DNA of 64,000 nucleotides, from assembly GCA_033032175.1 (NCBI GenBank), contig CM065317.1:19737279-19801278 (forward strand), written 5' to 3'. The notes under the pieces are model-generated. The model searched no databases and was not told where the DNA came from. It saw nothing but the letters and a program-made list of their open reading frames with translations. The position numbers were made by a program, and so were the translations under genes. Shown here piece by piece: positions 11,946 through 23,113 of the stretch. This DNA is from Saturnia japonica (taxonomy: Eukaryota > Arthropoda > Insecta > Lepidoptera > Saturniidae). Numbering within the stretch: position 1 is the stretch's first letter; the number at the start of each line of letters is the position of its first letter.

Positions 11946-12389
11946 TAAAATAAATGCGTTTAACGAAACCCTCTATCACCTAAGATTTTTTAAATTATAT
12001 TATTTCAATAGTTATATATTATTTCTAAGAGCCAATATTTTCATATTCAATGTAATATTAAGTATGTAGAAACGATGATAATATAGAAATAATTAAATGA
12101 CTTGACGAAAACTGTGACTGTAAAAGTTCAAAATTTATTGAATTGAATTGAATGTGAAATTAGATATCAAGAAACAATTTAATTTATAATATATACAAAT
12201 TTTGCATTTAACTGCGTTTATGATAAATTTAAATGGTAGAAAACCTTATACCTTGACAGGATGGTGTGATAAGGAAATGACATAGAAATGGGCTTTGGAG
12301 GTTGTGATTGTGTAATTCCGGACGCCAATGACTCCCGGTCTAGCGCACTTAGGTAGTTGCGCGGGCGCATAGGTCCGGTCTAGGAGCGA

Positions 12390-12396
12390 TATAAAA
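12390..12396 (+). promoter_or_regulatory. TATA box of the 118-aa Gly/His-rich gene
   Basis: TATAAAA, 31 nt ahead of a likely start at about 12421 (CTTAGTG, initiator-like), giving a short leader of about 40 nt before the ATG at 12461. Confidence 0.75.
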
Positions 12397-12460
12397 CGGG
12401 CAGGGCCCGTCGTAGGACTTAGTGTTTGCTTGAACCCCACAACGACACAACTTTATCATA

Positions 12461-13812
12461 ATGAAGACTACTGTAAGTCAATTTTTAAGATAAATTTTCT
12501 ATTAATGAAATAAATAATACTGTGCTTAATGTTTTACATACAGTAAACATATTTATTTACTTTTTGTTTTTTTTGAAAATTATGAATATATATACATATA
12601 TATGTATATATATACTTATATAATTTATTATTATATGTATTATATGTAGTGTACTACATTGTAAACGATTGTCTTGATTTTCAAAAAATCAAAAAAGATT
12701 GAAATAACTTAATTTATTTTCAAAAGACATCAACGCAGCATGCATGTTATACAAACAGAAAACTTTTGTAGTTTTGTCTGTTTCAACGATTCCTAACCTA
12801 GTCTCCAAGACTATATGCTAAATAACATATAAATTATTATTTTCCCCATTAATGAACAACTCATTATCAAAATGAAAATAATCTTTATTCAATGTAGGCC
12901 CCAAGAAGGCACTTATGAACGTCAAAACACTACTGCCGGTTCGGAAAACGTCCCAGACATCGAGAACAACCGCTAAGAAATTCGATCGGGTTTATCTTTT
13001 TTTTTTAACTGTACAAATGTTAATATAACGGGTACAATAATAATAATTTAGTGGATGCACAGAGAGCGAGACACTTCCAGACATCACTATCATTCACATA
13101 GTGATCCACCCTATAATAACCTTTTGACAATAAAGCCCACTTGACATGGTCCTTGAACTTGTTGTCCGGCAAATCAGTAATGTGCTTTGGGATCTTGTTA
13201 TAGAACCTCCTACCTACCACTATTACCTAAAAACACGGTACGACTAATTTACCTCTATTTCTAGTATTAACATTGTACTGATCTTTGACAAAATCCAGCT
13301 TGTCTTAGTTTTTACGAACATATATACTGTGTACACATTGTGAACTAATAATACTAACGTTTAACCAAAAATTACTAAAGAAATTAAGAACTAAAATATC
13401 ATTTTATAATTATTACTACATGTATTAGCTATGTGTATAATTTGTCTATGTAATGGTCTTTTCGCAGCTGTGCTTGTTGGTGTTGGCCATTGTTGCAGTC
13501 TACGGTGCAGAAGAAAAGAAAAATGAGAAGCGTGGACTGTTAGGGCTCGGCTATGGCGTCGCGTCCGCTCCCCTCGTCGGACACGGCTACATCGGACACG
13601 GAGTAGCCGCTGCACCTGTCCTCAGTCATGGATACTACGGTCATGGGTTGGGACTGTACGGACACGGAGTTGCTGCGGCGCCTGTCATCAGCCACGGCGG
13701 CTTCTACGGTCACGGGTTGGCATCAGCGCCACTCATCAGCCACGGCATCTCTTATGGGGCACCGTTGGCGTACGACTCACATTACCTCGGGCTGGGGCAT
13801 GGCTGGCATTGA
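12461..13812 (+). CDS. Secreted Gly/His/Ala-rich protein, probable cuticular protein
   Basis: Exon 1 is 12461-12472 (MKTT), then GTAAGT. The 995-bp intron ends with TCGCAG at 13467. Exon 2 is 13468-13812. The protein is 118 aa. The signal peptide is completed by exon 2 (LCLLVLAIVAVYGA, cut after about residue 18). A charged stretch EEKKNEKRG follows, with the Lys-Arg-Gly site at 25-27. The rest is a repetitive mix of GHG, AAPV, SAPL, ISHG and YGHG blocks with Tyr. AAPV-type repeats and Gly/His/Tyr richness are typical of insect cuticular proteins that lack the chitin-binding Rebers-Riddiford domain, and none is visible here. A placement among the Gly-rich or 'hypothetical' cuticular classes is inference. 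The exon layout matches the genes starting at 5210, 26136 and 43505. Confidence 0.85.
12590..12625. repeat. TA-rich microsatellite
   Basis: Alternating TATATA blocks with single C and G interruptions, in the same intron. Confidence 0.8.
12890..13220 (-). pseudogene. 3' end of a non-LTR retrotransposon (C-terminal ORF fragment plus 3' UTR)
   Basis: On the minus strand an open frame (13220-13020) reads RRFYNKIPKHITDLPDNKF and later GYYRVDHYVND, a C-terminus I recognise from lepidopteran LINE ORFs. The 3' UTR follows, ending near 12890 with ATTGAATAAAG. It sits in the intron of the 118-aa gene. It explains the isolated tails at 9030, 17085, 22700 and 30425. Confidence 0.65.
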
Positions 13813-13847
13813 GGAGATATAAATATTTAACTTTTTTCACCAAAACT

Positions 13848-13943
13848 CTGTCAAATTATCTAAAGAAAAAACTTCAGGAAAGAGTTTTTTTCTGGAATAT
13901 GTCAGTACTTATTAGTTTCCTTAACGTGTAGATAATTTGACAG
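13848..13943. other. 15-bp perfect inverted repeat in the 3' UTR
   Basis: CTGTCAAATTATCTA at 13848-13862 has its exact reverse complement at 13929-13943, 66 bp apart. In the mRNA of the 118-aa gene this could form a long-loop stem. It could also be the ends of a tiny MITE. Confidence 0.6.
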
Positions 13944-14033
13944 ACTGTAAAGTCATATATATAATCAGATAATGTAGTATGCCAAAATTATTCTGCGGTT
14001 ATCGGTCTGCGATTTCATTGACTTCTCTAAATT

Positions 14034-14039
14034 AATAAA
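14034..14039 (+). terminator. Polyadenylation signal AATAAA
   Basis: 222 nt after the stop of the 118-aa gene; a second AATAAA lies at 14074-14079. Confidence 0.5.
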
Positions 14040-14079
14040 CTATATGTTTTCAGTGGTGACTTTTTCTTTTATCAATAAA

Positions 14080-15563
14080 AGCAACGTGGGTTGAATATTA
14101 ATCATTTTTCGAATATATTTCATAGGTATATATACTATATAGCTTGAGATTGTTTCAATACTTATATCTTCCATTTATTTCTCTTGTAATATACGTTCCA
14201 CAGTGTCCTAGTAAACCTGAACAAATAAAGCCGAAATGCTCCTCAATTGCAAAACATGTAAATTATTGTAATATGTTTTCTGTCAATATTTTCAACTCGA
14301 AAGCTATAATAACTCATTCATATGAAATTATGACAGACGTTACTCCCAAGAGTTTTGTAATATTTAACTTTTTACTGTTTTATCACACAGCTCTGCGGGT
14401 AAGTACGACCAGGTCTAATAATATTCCAAATATTCATTCTGGTAGTACAGACACTGCATACTACATGTTTGTAAAAATTTCTAAAGACATATATAAATCA
14501 CATAAGTGAAGCCAAACTTAAGCATTAGTAATAAATAAAAGTAAGTCTGTAGGAGTAGGATGTGCGATGTCGCAAACGGAAATAGCTCTGTCAGATTAAA
14601 GGAAGTTTGCTAAATTCTATTACAACCTAAGAAATAAATTACTTTATCATTTACTATTGGAATAACATTATTTTTTCTAACCTGTCACTATGAAAATCCA
14701 TAAATTTATATTATATTCATTTACTTCCCTCATGGTTTCGTGGTAATGACTTTTGTTAAAAAATACTTAAGTTAAGCTCGAAATTTTCTAGAGCATACAA
14801 TTAGACTGATAACCCAGTTTAGATTTTGTGGTCTGTCAAATTACATGCATAATTAATTGAACAACAATTTATGTTTGATAACACAATATAGAAATTGAGA
14901 AACATACATGCATTGCTTACAGCTTAAGTTGTGTTAGCTATCAGATTCTACAGTTCTGTGGTTTAACTGTCAAAAGGTTATTTATTTATCAACCGATCAT
15001 TACGTAAATGACAATGATGTCTGGAAGTGACTCACCCTCAGTACATGCACTAAATTGAATATAAAAATATTTGATTTTCATTGTTTGACACCGTAACAGA
15101 TTGAATCCTCTTCTATAAAGTATGTTGAGTTTGTGTCTGTCAATCAAAATTATCACTTCGGTGTATGCACATTCGAAAAGTATATACATTTTAAATCAAG
15201 AACACTACATTTAAATCTATATAACATAAATATTTTATTTCACATGTACATAGTTTCAAAATGGACTCCATTTTATAAATACAGAAACCTGAGCACCAGG
15301 TTCTTATAAGAATAATCTAGTTCTTATTAAGACATGCTCCGAACCTGCGTGTGACGTGATTCTCGAATTACCCACACGTTATTGCTACACTTATCCGGTA
15401 TTAATCGTAAAGTAATCCTTATAAACATCGTTTTTATTACGTAAAAGACTAGCATTTATATTCTAAACAAAATATACGTATAGTAGTTTGACAACAGATT
15501 CCTAACTCTAGTGTAAAATAACTTGTAAAAGCTCACAAAAATGCTTTACCAATTTATATAATA
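14080..15563. other. Intergenic, one weak exon candidate
   Basis: AT-rich. The only notable item is an open segment at 14204-14398 with splice-like borders (see findings). No other supported gene. Confidence 0.4.
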
Positions 15564-16073
15564 CTAGCTGTGCCCGTGGCTACGCTCACGTGGACTACAG
15601 AATGCCCGCGCGAATCTTGCTCCCCCGCTCCTGGCTATTTTAAAGACAAAAAATGCTTATTTTAGATGTTCCTTAGAAGATAGACGTATACTCTCCAGCA
15701 CTTTTTGTAGGTTTTTTTAATGCCTACAATTATGTAGTACATTAATTTGCTATACCTCTTATGGTTTACTCAGTATAAGCCATTTAAGCACCCAAATCTA
15801 TTCAGGTTGACCTTTTTTATTTATTTATGCGGAACCCTAATTCTTTTTCTAAAATAAAAGTAGTCTAAGTTACTCCCTATTACATCAGCTATCTATTAGT
15901 GAAAGTCCCGTCAAAATCGGTCCAACTGTTTTGGAGATTACCGGCAACAAACAGACCGACACCCAGTTTTTTTTTTTCTTATATAGGTATCGTATATACT
16001 TTCATATGCATTTAGGAAAAAGCTGTTATTTTAACATTACAAACAGACTTCAATTTTATTTATTGTATAATGA
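15564..16073 (-). mobile_element. Helitron-like non-autonomous element, family 1, copy A
   Basis: In minus-strand reading it ends GGGCACAGCTAG next to a T at 15563, with a GC-rich short hairpin (CGTG...CACG) just inside. The 5' end near 16073 is diverged. Internal blocks include GTCAAAATCGGTCCAAC and the GGTTTACTCAG...AAGCCATTTAAGC segment, shared with the copies at 33824, 34857, 41712 and 51388. Confidence 0.7.
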
Positions 16074-17084
16074 CAACATTGCTGCTATGCTTTTCATAAA
16101 CGTGCTCTAACTGATTAGATTCTTACAGACCATCATGTTCTCAGAAAATATTGCATGATTGCTAATGGTTTATGGAGAAATAAAAATTCTTAATAATGTG
16201 GCGTGTTGTTGTCAAAATCAATTAATGTGACTCATGTTCGTGAACGTAAATAAACTAGTTCCGTTAAGGTAGGCACGCACTTTTTATTTTCACCGTTCAG
16301 TTTTAAATCAAGATAAGTATTTTCTCATAATACAAGGGGTATAATCAATACACACGCCATTTTCTCGAGAATTTAATTATGTCAATACTATTTTCAAATT
16401 ACCTTATAATCCACCTACTCCAACCTTTTTTATTAGTTTATGTTAGTTCTTAAATGATGTAATTTTCGTAAGAAAAATTATCCGCAGTGCGTATACCGTA
16501 CACGTATCGACGTTACGTCATGTAAATCCGTATTGAATTAATAATGATTCAGTAACAGCATATAGAGACATCGCGTCGATCGATGTGAGTTCTAATCCCT
16601 GCAAAGAGCTTGAGCGCCCGGTGCAAAGTATGATAGTAAGTCTTTTCTTAATGAACCTGGCTAGCTACCACCCTCAAGTTGAAAATTTATCGCCAAGCAT
16701 CTATATAGGTGTGTTTCGACAGCGGCACTTGAGATCCAGTCCTCCTACTACGCTTAGGCCACATATCACTTAAGATCAGGTGAGATTGTGGTCATAAGGC
16801 TAGATCTATAAAGAATTATAAATATGTATGTGGGGTTGCGGGTGTGAAATGTTTTTTTTTCTAGTCACTTACTAATAATTATCTTAAATATACATATCTC
16901 ATTAAACCACGTTTTAACATAGCTATCGTCGTCACACAATCCCCGTCGTCCCTCTTCCTATTTCCTACCCCTTTCTTTCATCATATCATATTGTTCATTC
17001 ACACTTTTTGCTCGTTCATAACGTCATCTCTTTTACATCGTTTTTCACTCTATAATAACCTAAAATAAAATATATATAAAAATA

Positions 17085-17200
17085 CTTTATTTAATTTAGA
17101 CCTTTACGAGGCAATTATAAATAACAAAATACTACCATCATTACGGAAAACTTCCCAGTCATCAAGAAGAGCCAGCAAGAATCTTTTTCTTTACTGTGTA
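17085..17200 (-). repeat. LINE 3' tail fragment
   Basis: Shares the ACTACC..CATTACGGAAAACTTCCCAGTCATC and GAAGAGCCAGCAAGAA blocks with 12890-13020. Confidence 0.5.
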
Positions 17201-17279
17201 ATTAATGTTTGCAAATGTTTAAATAAGTGAATGTACAGAGGCAGTTATTAAATGCCAATATGAAAACAGCTAAAAAGTG

Positions 17280-17470
17280 TTGATGGTTTAGTGACGTGTT
17301 TCTCAGATTCCGCGTCATTCGACCTGGATTCGAATCGTACGCAGAACCTTGGCTTTCGATGAAGGAAAATATCGTGATGCAATTATATTATAGTAGTAGA
17401 CCATTTTTCTAATGCCTGCTTAATCAGCTACCACGTTCAACTAGAAAATCTACCGGCAACGCATCAAATA
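17280..17470 (+). repeat. tRNA-like SINE fragment
   Basis: GATGGTTTAGTGACGTG (A-box-like), CGACCTGGATTCGAATCG (B-box-like) and GGCTTTCGATGAAGGAAAATATCGTGATG match in reverse the copies at 9595, 39840 and 56590. Confidence 0.55.
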
Positions 17471-19019
17471 TCTGTCGATGTATTCCTGCAGTCAAATTTG
17501 AACCGGATTTCAGTCGAAATTATGATCAAACGCTGTCAACACAATAAAAACGTTGCATTACAATGTACATAAAATGCAACGTAACATAATGTTTCTTTCT
17601 ATACACATTCTTGATATATACTAGTTTTAACGGTAGTCGTAAAAGACATAAAATTTTCACATAAGCACATATGTTGCTCGTGTCGCCAAACTAGACCACC
17701 GCGGTGTATATATCTATTACACAATTGTGGAAACTCCACACAACTATCGCTTACGTTAGATACATTTCAGATAAGGTTGTCAACTCAATAAAAAAAATTA
17801 CCTACAGGGAAGCTAAAAAATGCTTTTCCATCGGTAATAACTGTAATAAGTAACTTATTCTTATCATATAAAGTTTATCCGTTTATATTTCCAACTGCTT
17901 TTATAATAAAATTTACTAAAAATAAGTAATTGCGGTTTAAAGGGGAGTCAAATAACGGCAGAATAAAGAGCGATACACCCAAGCTAAACTCAGCTAAGTT
18001 TATTTTATTTCGTAAGGAAAAAATACAGGTAAGAGATTTAAAAAAATAACAATAATAACTTAACTCTAAATACCTCTTAAAATCTAATATCATATGACAT
18101 ACGTGCACAACTTTCATTGTTAACAAGTACTGATTATAATAAATGGACGATGAAAATCTAATAATTTAATAGAAAGAAATATATTAAGTGAGTAAATTTT
18201 TGTGAAATTTGGTGCACCCTGCTAAGAAACGAAAGAGGAAATGGCGACCACCATAAATGTGGTGAAAAATCCTACATAGCTATATGCTTATAACAGTTTC
18301 GTTTCAGGATCAACCGATGCATATCCAGGCAGCTGGTACAAGAGCCGCCTCGCTAGTACTACTGATTTCACTGTAGTCACCACTATCTTTGGATTCTACG
18401 GCGATTACCCCTCCGGTATCCCGAGTCCTGCTCTCGGTTCCCCACCACCGCACACGTCAATAGTAGGTATGGGTATTATATTTATCACGTATACACTACA
18501 GTCACTTTGCCATGTTACTATTTAAAAAAAACTATTTATATTAAATTGGCTACTACATTTTTATACTTTATAAGTCTTACTAATAGCGTAGTTTCTAACA
18601 TTTTGTAACAAATTTCAAAAATTTTAGAGAGTCTGGTAACCCTAAATTTAACCGTATAATAACTATAATAGCAGGACGTGTTTCAGGGCGCGGTCCAATC
18701 AAAATAATGTGTAACATGTGCTTTGTGTTTTAAAGTCTGTCCTGTTCGTTTGTAGGTTAATCATGGACACGTGATTGCTGAACGATCAGGACAGTTTATA
18801 TGAAAACGTAACCTAATCGGACATTTAAGATATATGACCTAAGCTGCCGTTGAGCCATTATAACTCCTAATATTGTATAATTAGGTACGGTAATACTTCA
18901 ACTTACGTTACACACTGACCGCGAATCCGGGAGTTAGGCGTTTTTTTGAACTTTCTGATCAAAATCAACTTATAAACGAAAGGCACGATTTCAATACAGG
19001 AAATAAATCTATAATAATA

Positions 19020-20950
19020 CACACATCAAAAAAGTCTCAGCAACATACGTGATATTACAAATTTTTCCATTTATATTAATTAATTTCTCAATATTTACTC
19101 AAACAAAGTGCGTAGGTAAGTAAACTTTTTTGTTATTGATGACATACTGGCTGGTTGTAAAAAAAATATTTGATTATGTTTTGTTTTTTTTCATAAAATT
19201 CAAATGACTGCGAATTTGTTTGAATTTAAGTGCGTTTTAATTGCTACTTTTAGTCTTGATTTTATAATTTTACCAACCATTTAAATAAAGTAAGCGACAA
19301 AATTGAATTGTTAGATATTCTTTACGTCATGAAGCGACGTCATTTGATGGCAGATGAAATGCAAAGAGCTGTAGGGATGTTGCAAGCGGGAAGTAATCAA
19401 TCTCAGGTATCTCGACATTTTGGCATTCATAGAAGTGTTATTTGTCGTCTTTGGCAGCGCTACAATAATACAGGAGAACCCGCTGAACAGCATCCAGGCC
19501 GTAAAAGGAGTACAACCACTCGGCAAGACCGATACATACAACTGACTGCAAGACGCCAGCCGATGTTAACCGCTCGAGAGATAAGTTTGAGGCTACAAAT
19601 TTCAAGTGGTGTTGATGTAAGTCCTCAAAGTGTGCGAAATCGACTGCATGAGTACGGCCTACGAGCTCGAGGCCCAATCAGGTGCCCACCGATACGTCAC
19701 GGGAATCGCGCTCGTCGATATGAATGGTGTAGAGAACGCATAACATGGACCCAGGAACAATGGGATAAAATTATGTTTTCCGATGAGTCGCGATTCGGGT
19801 TTAAGCCTGATACAAGAAGGGTGCGAGTGTATCGTCGGCACGGAAATACTGAAAGGCTCAGGTGCGTTCAGGAAGTTCATCCATACAGCGGCTCAACAGT
19901 TATGTTATGGGCGGGTATTATGAAGAACAGGCGAACTGAGCTCGTTTTTGTAAATGGAAACATAAATGCTGAAAATTACATTTAGGATATTCTCAGACCT
20001 TATGTCTACCCATTTGCACAAACCTTTGGCTCCGATTTTAGGTTAATGCATGACAATGCGCGTTCACATACAGCTCGGCGAACCAGTGAATACTTTGCAA
20101 CGGAGAACAATCGGGGTATTGCCCTGGACTACACAATCGCCAGATCTCAACCCCATCGAGCACGCATGGGACATGGTCCAGAGACGTGTTTTGAAGGACT
20201 TGGACGGAGCGACAACAACCCAACAGCTGAATGATTTGCTACAATTCCATTGGTAGCGAATACCGCAAGATGACATAAAAGTCTCATTAATTCAATGAAT
20301 AATCGTTGCCGACAAGTTCTGAATAGCAGAGGAGCCCATACTTTGTATTAAATTGTTCTATTCTTTCACAATAAATACATTTTCTTTAGAAATTTCATTT
20401 TGTAAGAAAAAAGTTATTATCATATGTATCTTAGTTTCTACAGTATATTCTAATTGTTTCGTACTCATATAAAACCTTATTATCAATACTCGATGGGACT
20501 GGCAAACGCAGCTGACAGCTGTCATGCTTTATGTACTCGTCGAATATTGGAGCTCTTATCGCGAGGCACGCAACAAGAATCGCTGTGCAAAACCGAATCT
20601 GAATTCGTATGGTGACCTGAATCGTGTCGGTGGATATCATCGCAAGTGTTGGAGCAGTCCAAGGTACGTGAGAGCATTGTATTTGTTCCAGCGCTATCTA
20701 GTTTTTGAACATCGTTTTTTACCGTATCGAAATTACCCAGTGTAGCTAAGCCACCGCTATTTCGGTTCAGTGCGGATGCTACACTAATATTGTTCATTTC
20801 TGTTATTAAAAGAACTTATAAAGACAACAGCTGTTATTTTTACATCATAGAACCCTAAAGATATTATTTTAAAAATAAAATACGTTATAATGTGAAGAAC
20901 CATCCTAAAATTTAAATTAGTACATGTTGCTTAGACTTTTTTGATGAGTG
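19020..20950 (+). mobile_element. Tc1-like transposon with both terminal inverted repeats
   Basis: The left end CACACATCAAAAAAGTCTCA and the right end (reverse complement CACTCATCAAAAAAGTCTAA) are inverted copies about 30 bp long. Both are flanked by TA (19018-19019 and 20951-20952), the expected Tc1/mariner target duplication. The 1931-bp body carries one broken transposase and about 690 bp of non-coding DNA after it, more than the compact members of the family have. Confidence 0.9.
19308..20256 (+). pseudogene. Tc1-like transposase, interrupted
   Basis: The N-terminal paired-like helix-turn-helix region is readable (QSQVSRHFGIHRSVICRLW), then a basic linker with GRKR and a second HTH region. 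The catalytic triad motifs are in order: FSDESRF (first Asp), MHDNARSH (second Asp) and SPDLNPIEHAWD (third, Glu), i.e. a DDE type of the Tc1 group. There are two lesions: an in-frame TAG at 19983-19985, and a +1 frame change near 20110-20125. The usual length of about 340 aa is otherwise present. With only these breaks the copy is fairly young, but it should not make a working transposase. The first Met is unclear; MKRRHLMADEM at 19329 is a reasonable start. Confidence 0.92.
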
Positions 20951-21699
20951 TATTTTAAAGCTGAAGAGTTTGTTTGGTTGAACACGCTGATATCATAAAC
21001 TACTAGTTCGAATCGATAACATATTTCAGTGTTAGATAGCCCATTTATCGAGGAAGACCATGGGCCATACAACATAACACTATGATCAATAGAGGCGGAG
21101 AATCAATGAAAAATGTTGAAAAAACGGGCAAATTTTACTTCTTTTGAGAGCTTTCATTACGTTCGCTGTATAAATGGTTAAAGTTACGCAAATATCGTGT
21201 GTAATAGAATTGTTTCCCTTAAAAAATTAAAAAAAAAATCTGCGATAGCATATGGCTATCTTTTAAGTTTTAGTCAATATAATGTTTTTTATGGTAATAA
21301 AATTTGTTCTAAAATAATGAATTATTTGCGAAGGTGTTTTTATATACATGGTATTAATCCTTATCGAAATAAATCGTTATACATTACAAGTATTTAATTT
21401 TGAACAAAATTACCCTTTACCGTAATTGACTTAAATGAATATAATTAAGAGATATCACAGTATTAAAATAACTCAGCAACAAAATAATGGTCAAGTACCG
21501 CGAGCGCATTTTTGTTATGCAGAATAATGTGGGAGGCGGCGGGCACCTAATAATACAATGCCTACAACCCACTCTCTCTAACCCTTTTTCTCTCTCTCTT
21601 ACATGATGCAGACGAAAGTCGCGTGGATCAGCTAGTATTAAATATTAATCGCATCATTTAGAATTAGTAAGACTAGTAAGTACGGTTTCATAAGCTAAG

Positions 21700-22560
21700 T
21701 GATACCATGCCAATCAAGAGGGGAGTGCGACTAGAAGATACCATATCACCTAAACTTTTTATGACGGTCTTAGAAGACGTCATAAAGATGCTCATTAGGA
21801 AAAGAACGGAATTACTATAAATGGTTATACACACTTATGATTTGCCGACGATCTAGTACTATTTGCCAAGACACTGGATGATCTAATGCATGATTGAAGA
21901 CATATACCATGCTTCTCTTCGAATAGGTCTCAAGATAAATATGGCCAAGACAAGGGTTATGGAGACTGTTTCTGGTGGCTCGATTTCAAGCATTAAGGTT
22001 GGAAGGGAAATACAACAGACGGTTCATCAATACGTTTATCTTGGACTTTTTTGTCTTTTGACTAGGAACTTCAGAAGAAGAAGAACTCCAGAAGAATTCA
22101 GTTAGGATGAGCAGCATTAAATAATTTAAAGTTTATACTTAAATCCGTTGACGTTCCACAATGACTGAAGATCCGTTTGAACAATCAATGTGTCCTGCCC
22201 ACCATGGTATATGGTGCCGAGACATGAACGCTCACAGTTGAGGACATGCATAAAATACAAGTGCATGCATAAAATGTCGAAATCCGACGTCGCTTTAAGA
22301 TCCGGGACGTTGGAACGATTATCACAAAAAGTAAAATGGAAGTTGGCGGGGCATGTTGCCAGGCAGAGTGACGGCAGGTGGACTAAAGTGTTAGTCCTTA
22401 GTAGTAGATCAGTTCGTTAGGTGGACGATATTGTAAAAATCGTGAGAAAATTATGAATGAGATTAACTAAGGATCGGAATGAGTGGCGTACAAGATGAGA
22501 GGCCTGTGCTCAGCAGTGGGTGATTACAGGCTGAATATGATGGATGATGATGAAGATTAG
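21700..22560 (+). pseudogene. RTE-like non-LTR retrotransposon, 3' fragment of reverse transcriptase
   Basis: Around 21840 a frame reads FADDLVLFAKTLDDL, the reverse transcriptase catalytic box. It is followed after a frame change by MIEDIYHASLRIGLKINMAK, and further on by WKLAGHVARQSDGRW and CAQQWV, which are the conserved C-terminal blocks of RTE-type ORFs. Several frameshifts and stops are present. The 3' end near 22540 closes with a short TGATGA-type tandem run, as RTE elements do. Confidence 0.75.
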
Positions 22561-22699
22561 TAAAAGTTTATTCCTAAGCACATTGCCGAATGCCGGTTGT
22601 CGAAAAGTTATTTTTTATATGAATGATAATAATTTCCGGAAATAACTAAAACTTTCATTTAGAAATGTAAATAATAAATGGTTTTAAAAAAATCACTAA

Positions 22700-22830
22700 G
22701 AAATGTCGATAAACCTAATTGAGATTCTTGGCGGTTCTTCTTCATGACTGGGATGTTTGTACGAACCGGTGGTAGTGTGTTGACATTAATATGTGCCTTC
22801 TGAGGGCATAAATTGATTAGGTTTTTTTTT
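22700..22830 (+). repeat. LINE 3' tail fragment
   Basis: The plus-strand version of the 12890-13020 tail: GAGATTCTTGGCGG, CATGACTGGGATG, GAACCGGTGGTAGT and GTGCCTTCTGAGGGC. Confidence 0.55.
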
Positions 22831-23113
22831 TTTTGATGAAACTTGCAATCTTGACATAAAGCCTCAGTTCAAATGAAAAAGTATTGAAATGTTAGAAAAC
22901 ATAAACTCCAACGAAGAACGCATTGAGCTACAAAACAAAGAAATAAAAATTGATCACCGTAATAAGAGGACATTTTGCGTGAGAGGACATAATTTTTATC
23001 TATCAGAAACCTTTGTTAGATTGTGCCTTATTCTACCTTAAAATATTTTCGGTTTACGATTTCACATATTCGCAATGTACAAATCATTTACAAAATTAGT
23101 GATATTATATAAA

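Larger units (their letters stand above)
16074..19017. other. Intergenic with SINE and LINE-tail fragments
   Basis: Contains SINE-like pieces (about 16560-16780 and 17280-17470), a LINE tail (17085-17200) and a weak exon candidate at 18308-18462. No gene supported. Confidence 0.4.

Noticed and set aside
14144..14203. Signal-peptide-like start of the 121-codon frame
   Set aside because: It begins at TTG, not ATG, and the hydrophobic codons are simply the pyrimidine tract of a possible acceptor.
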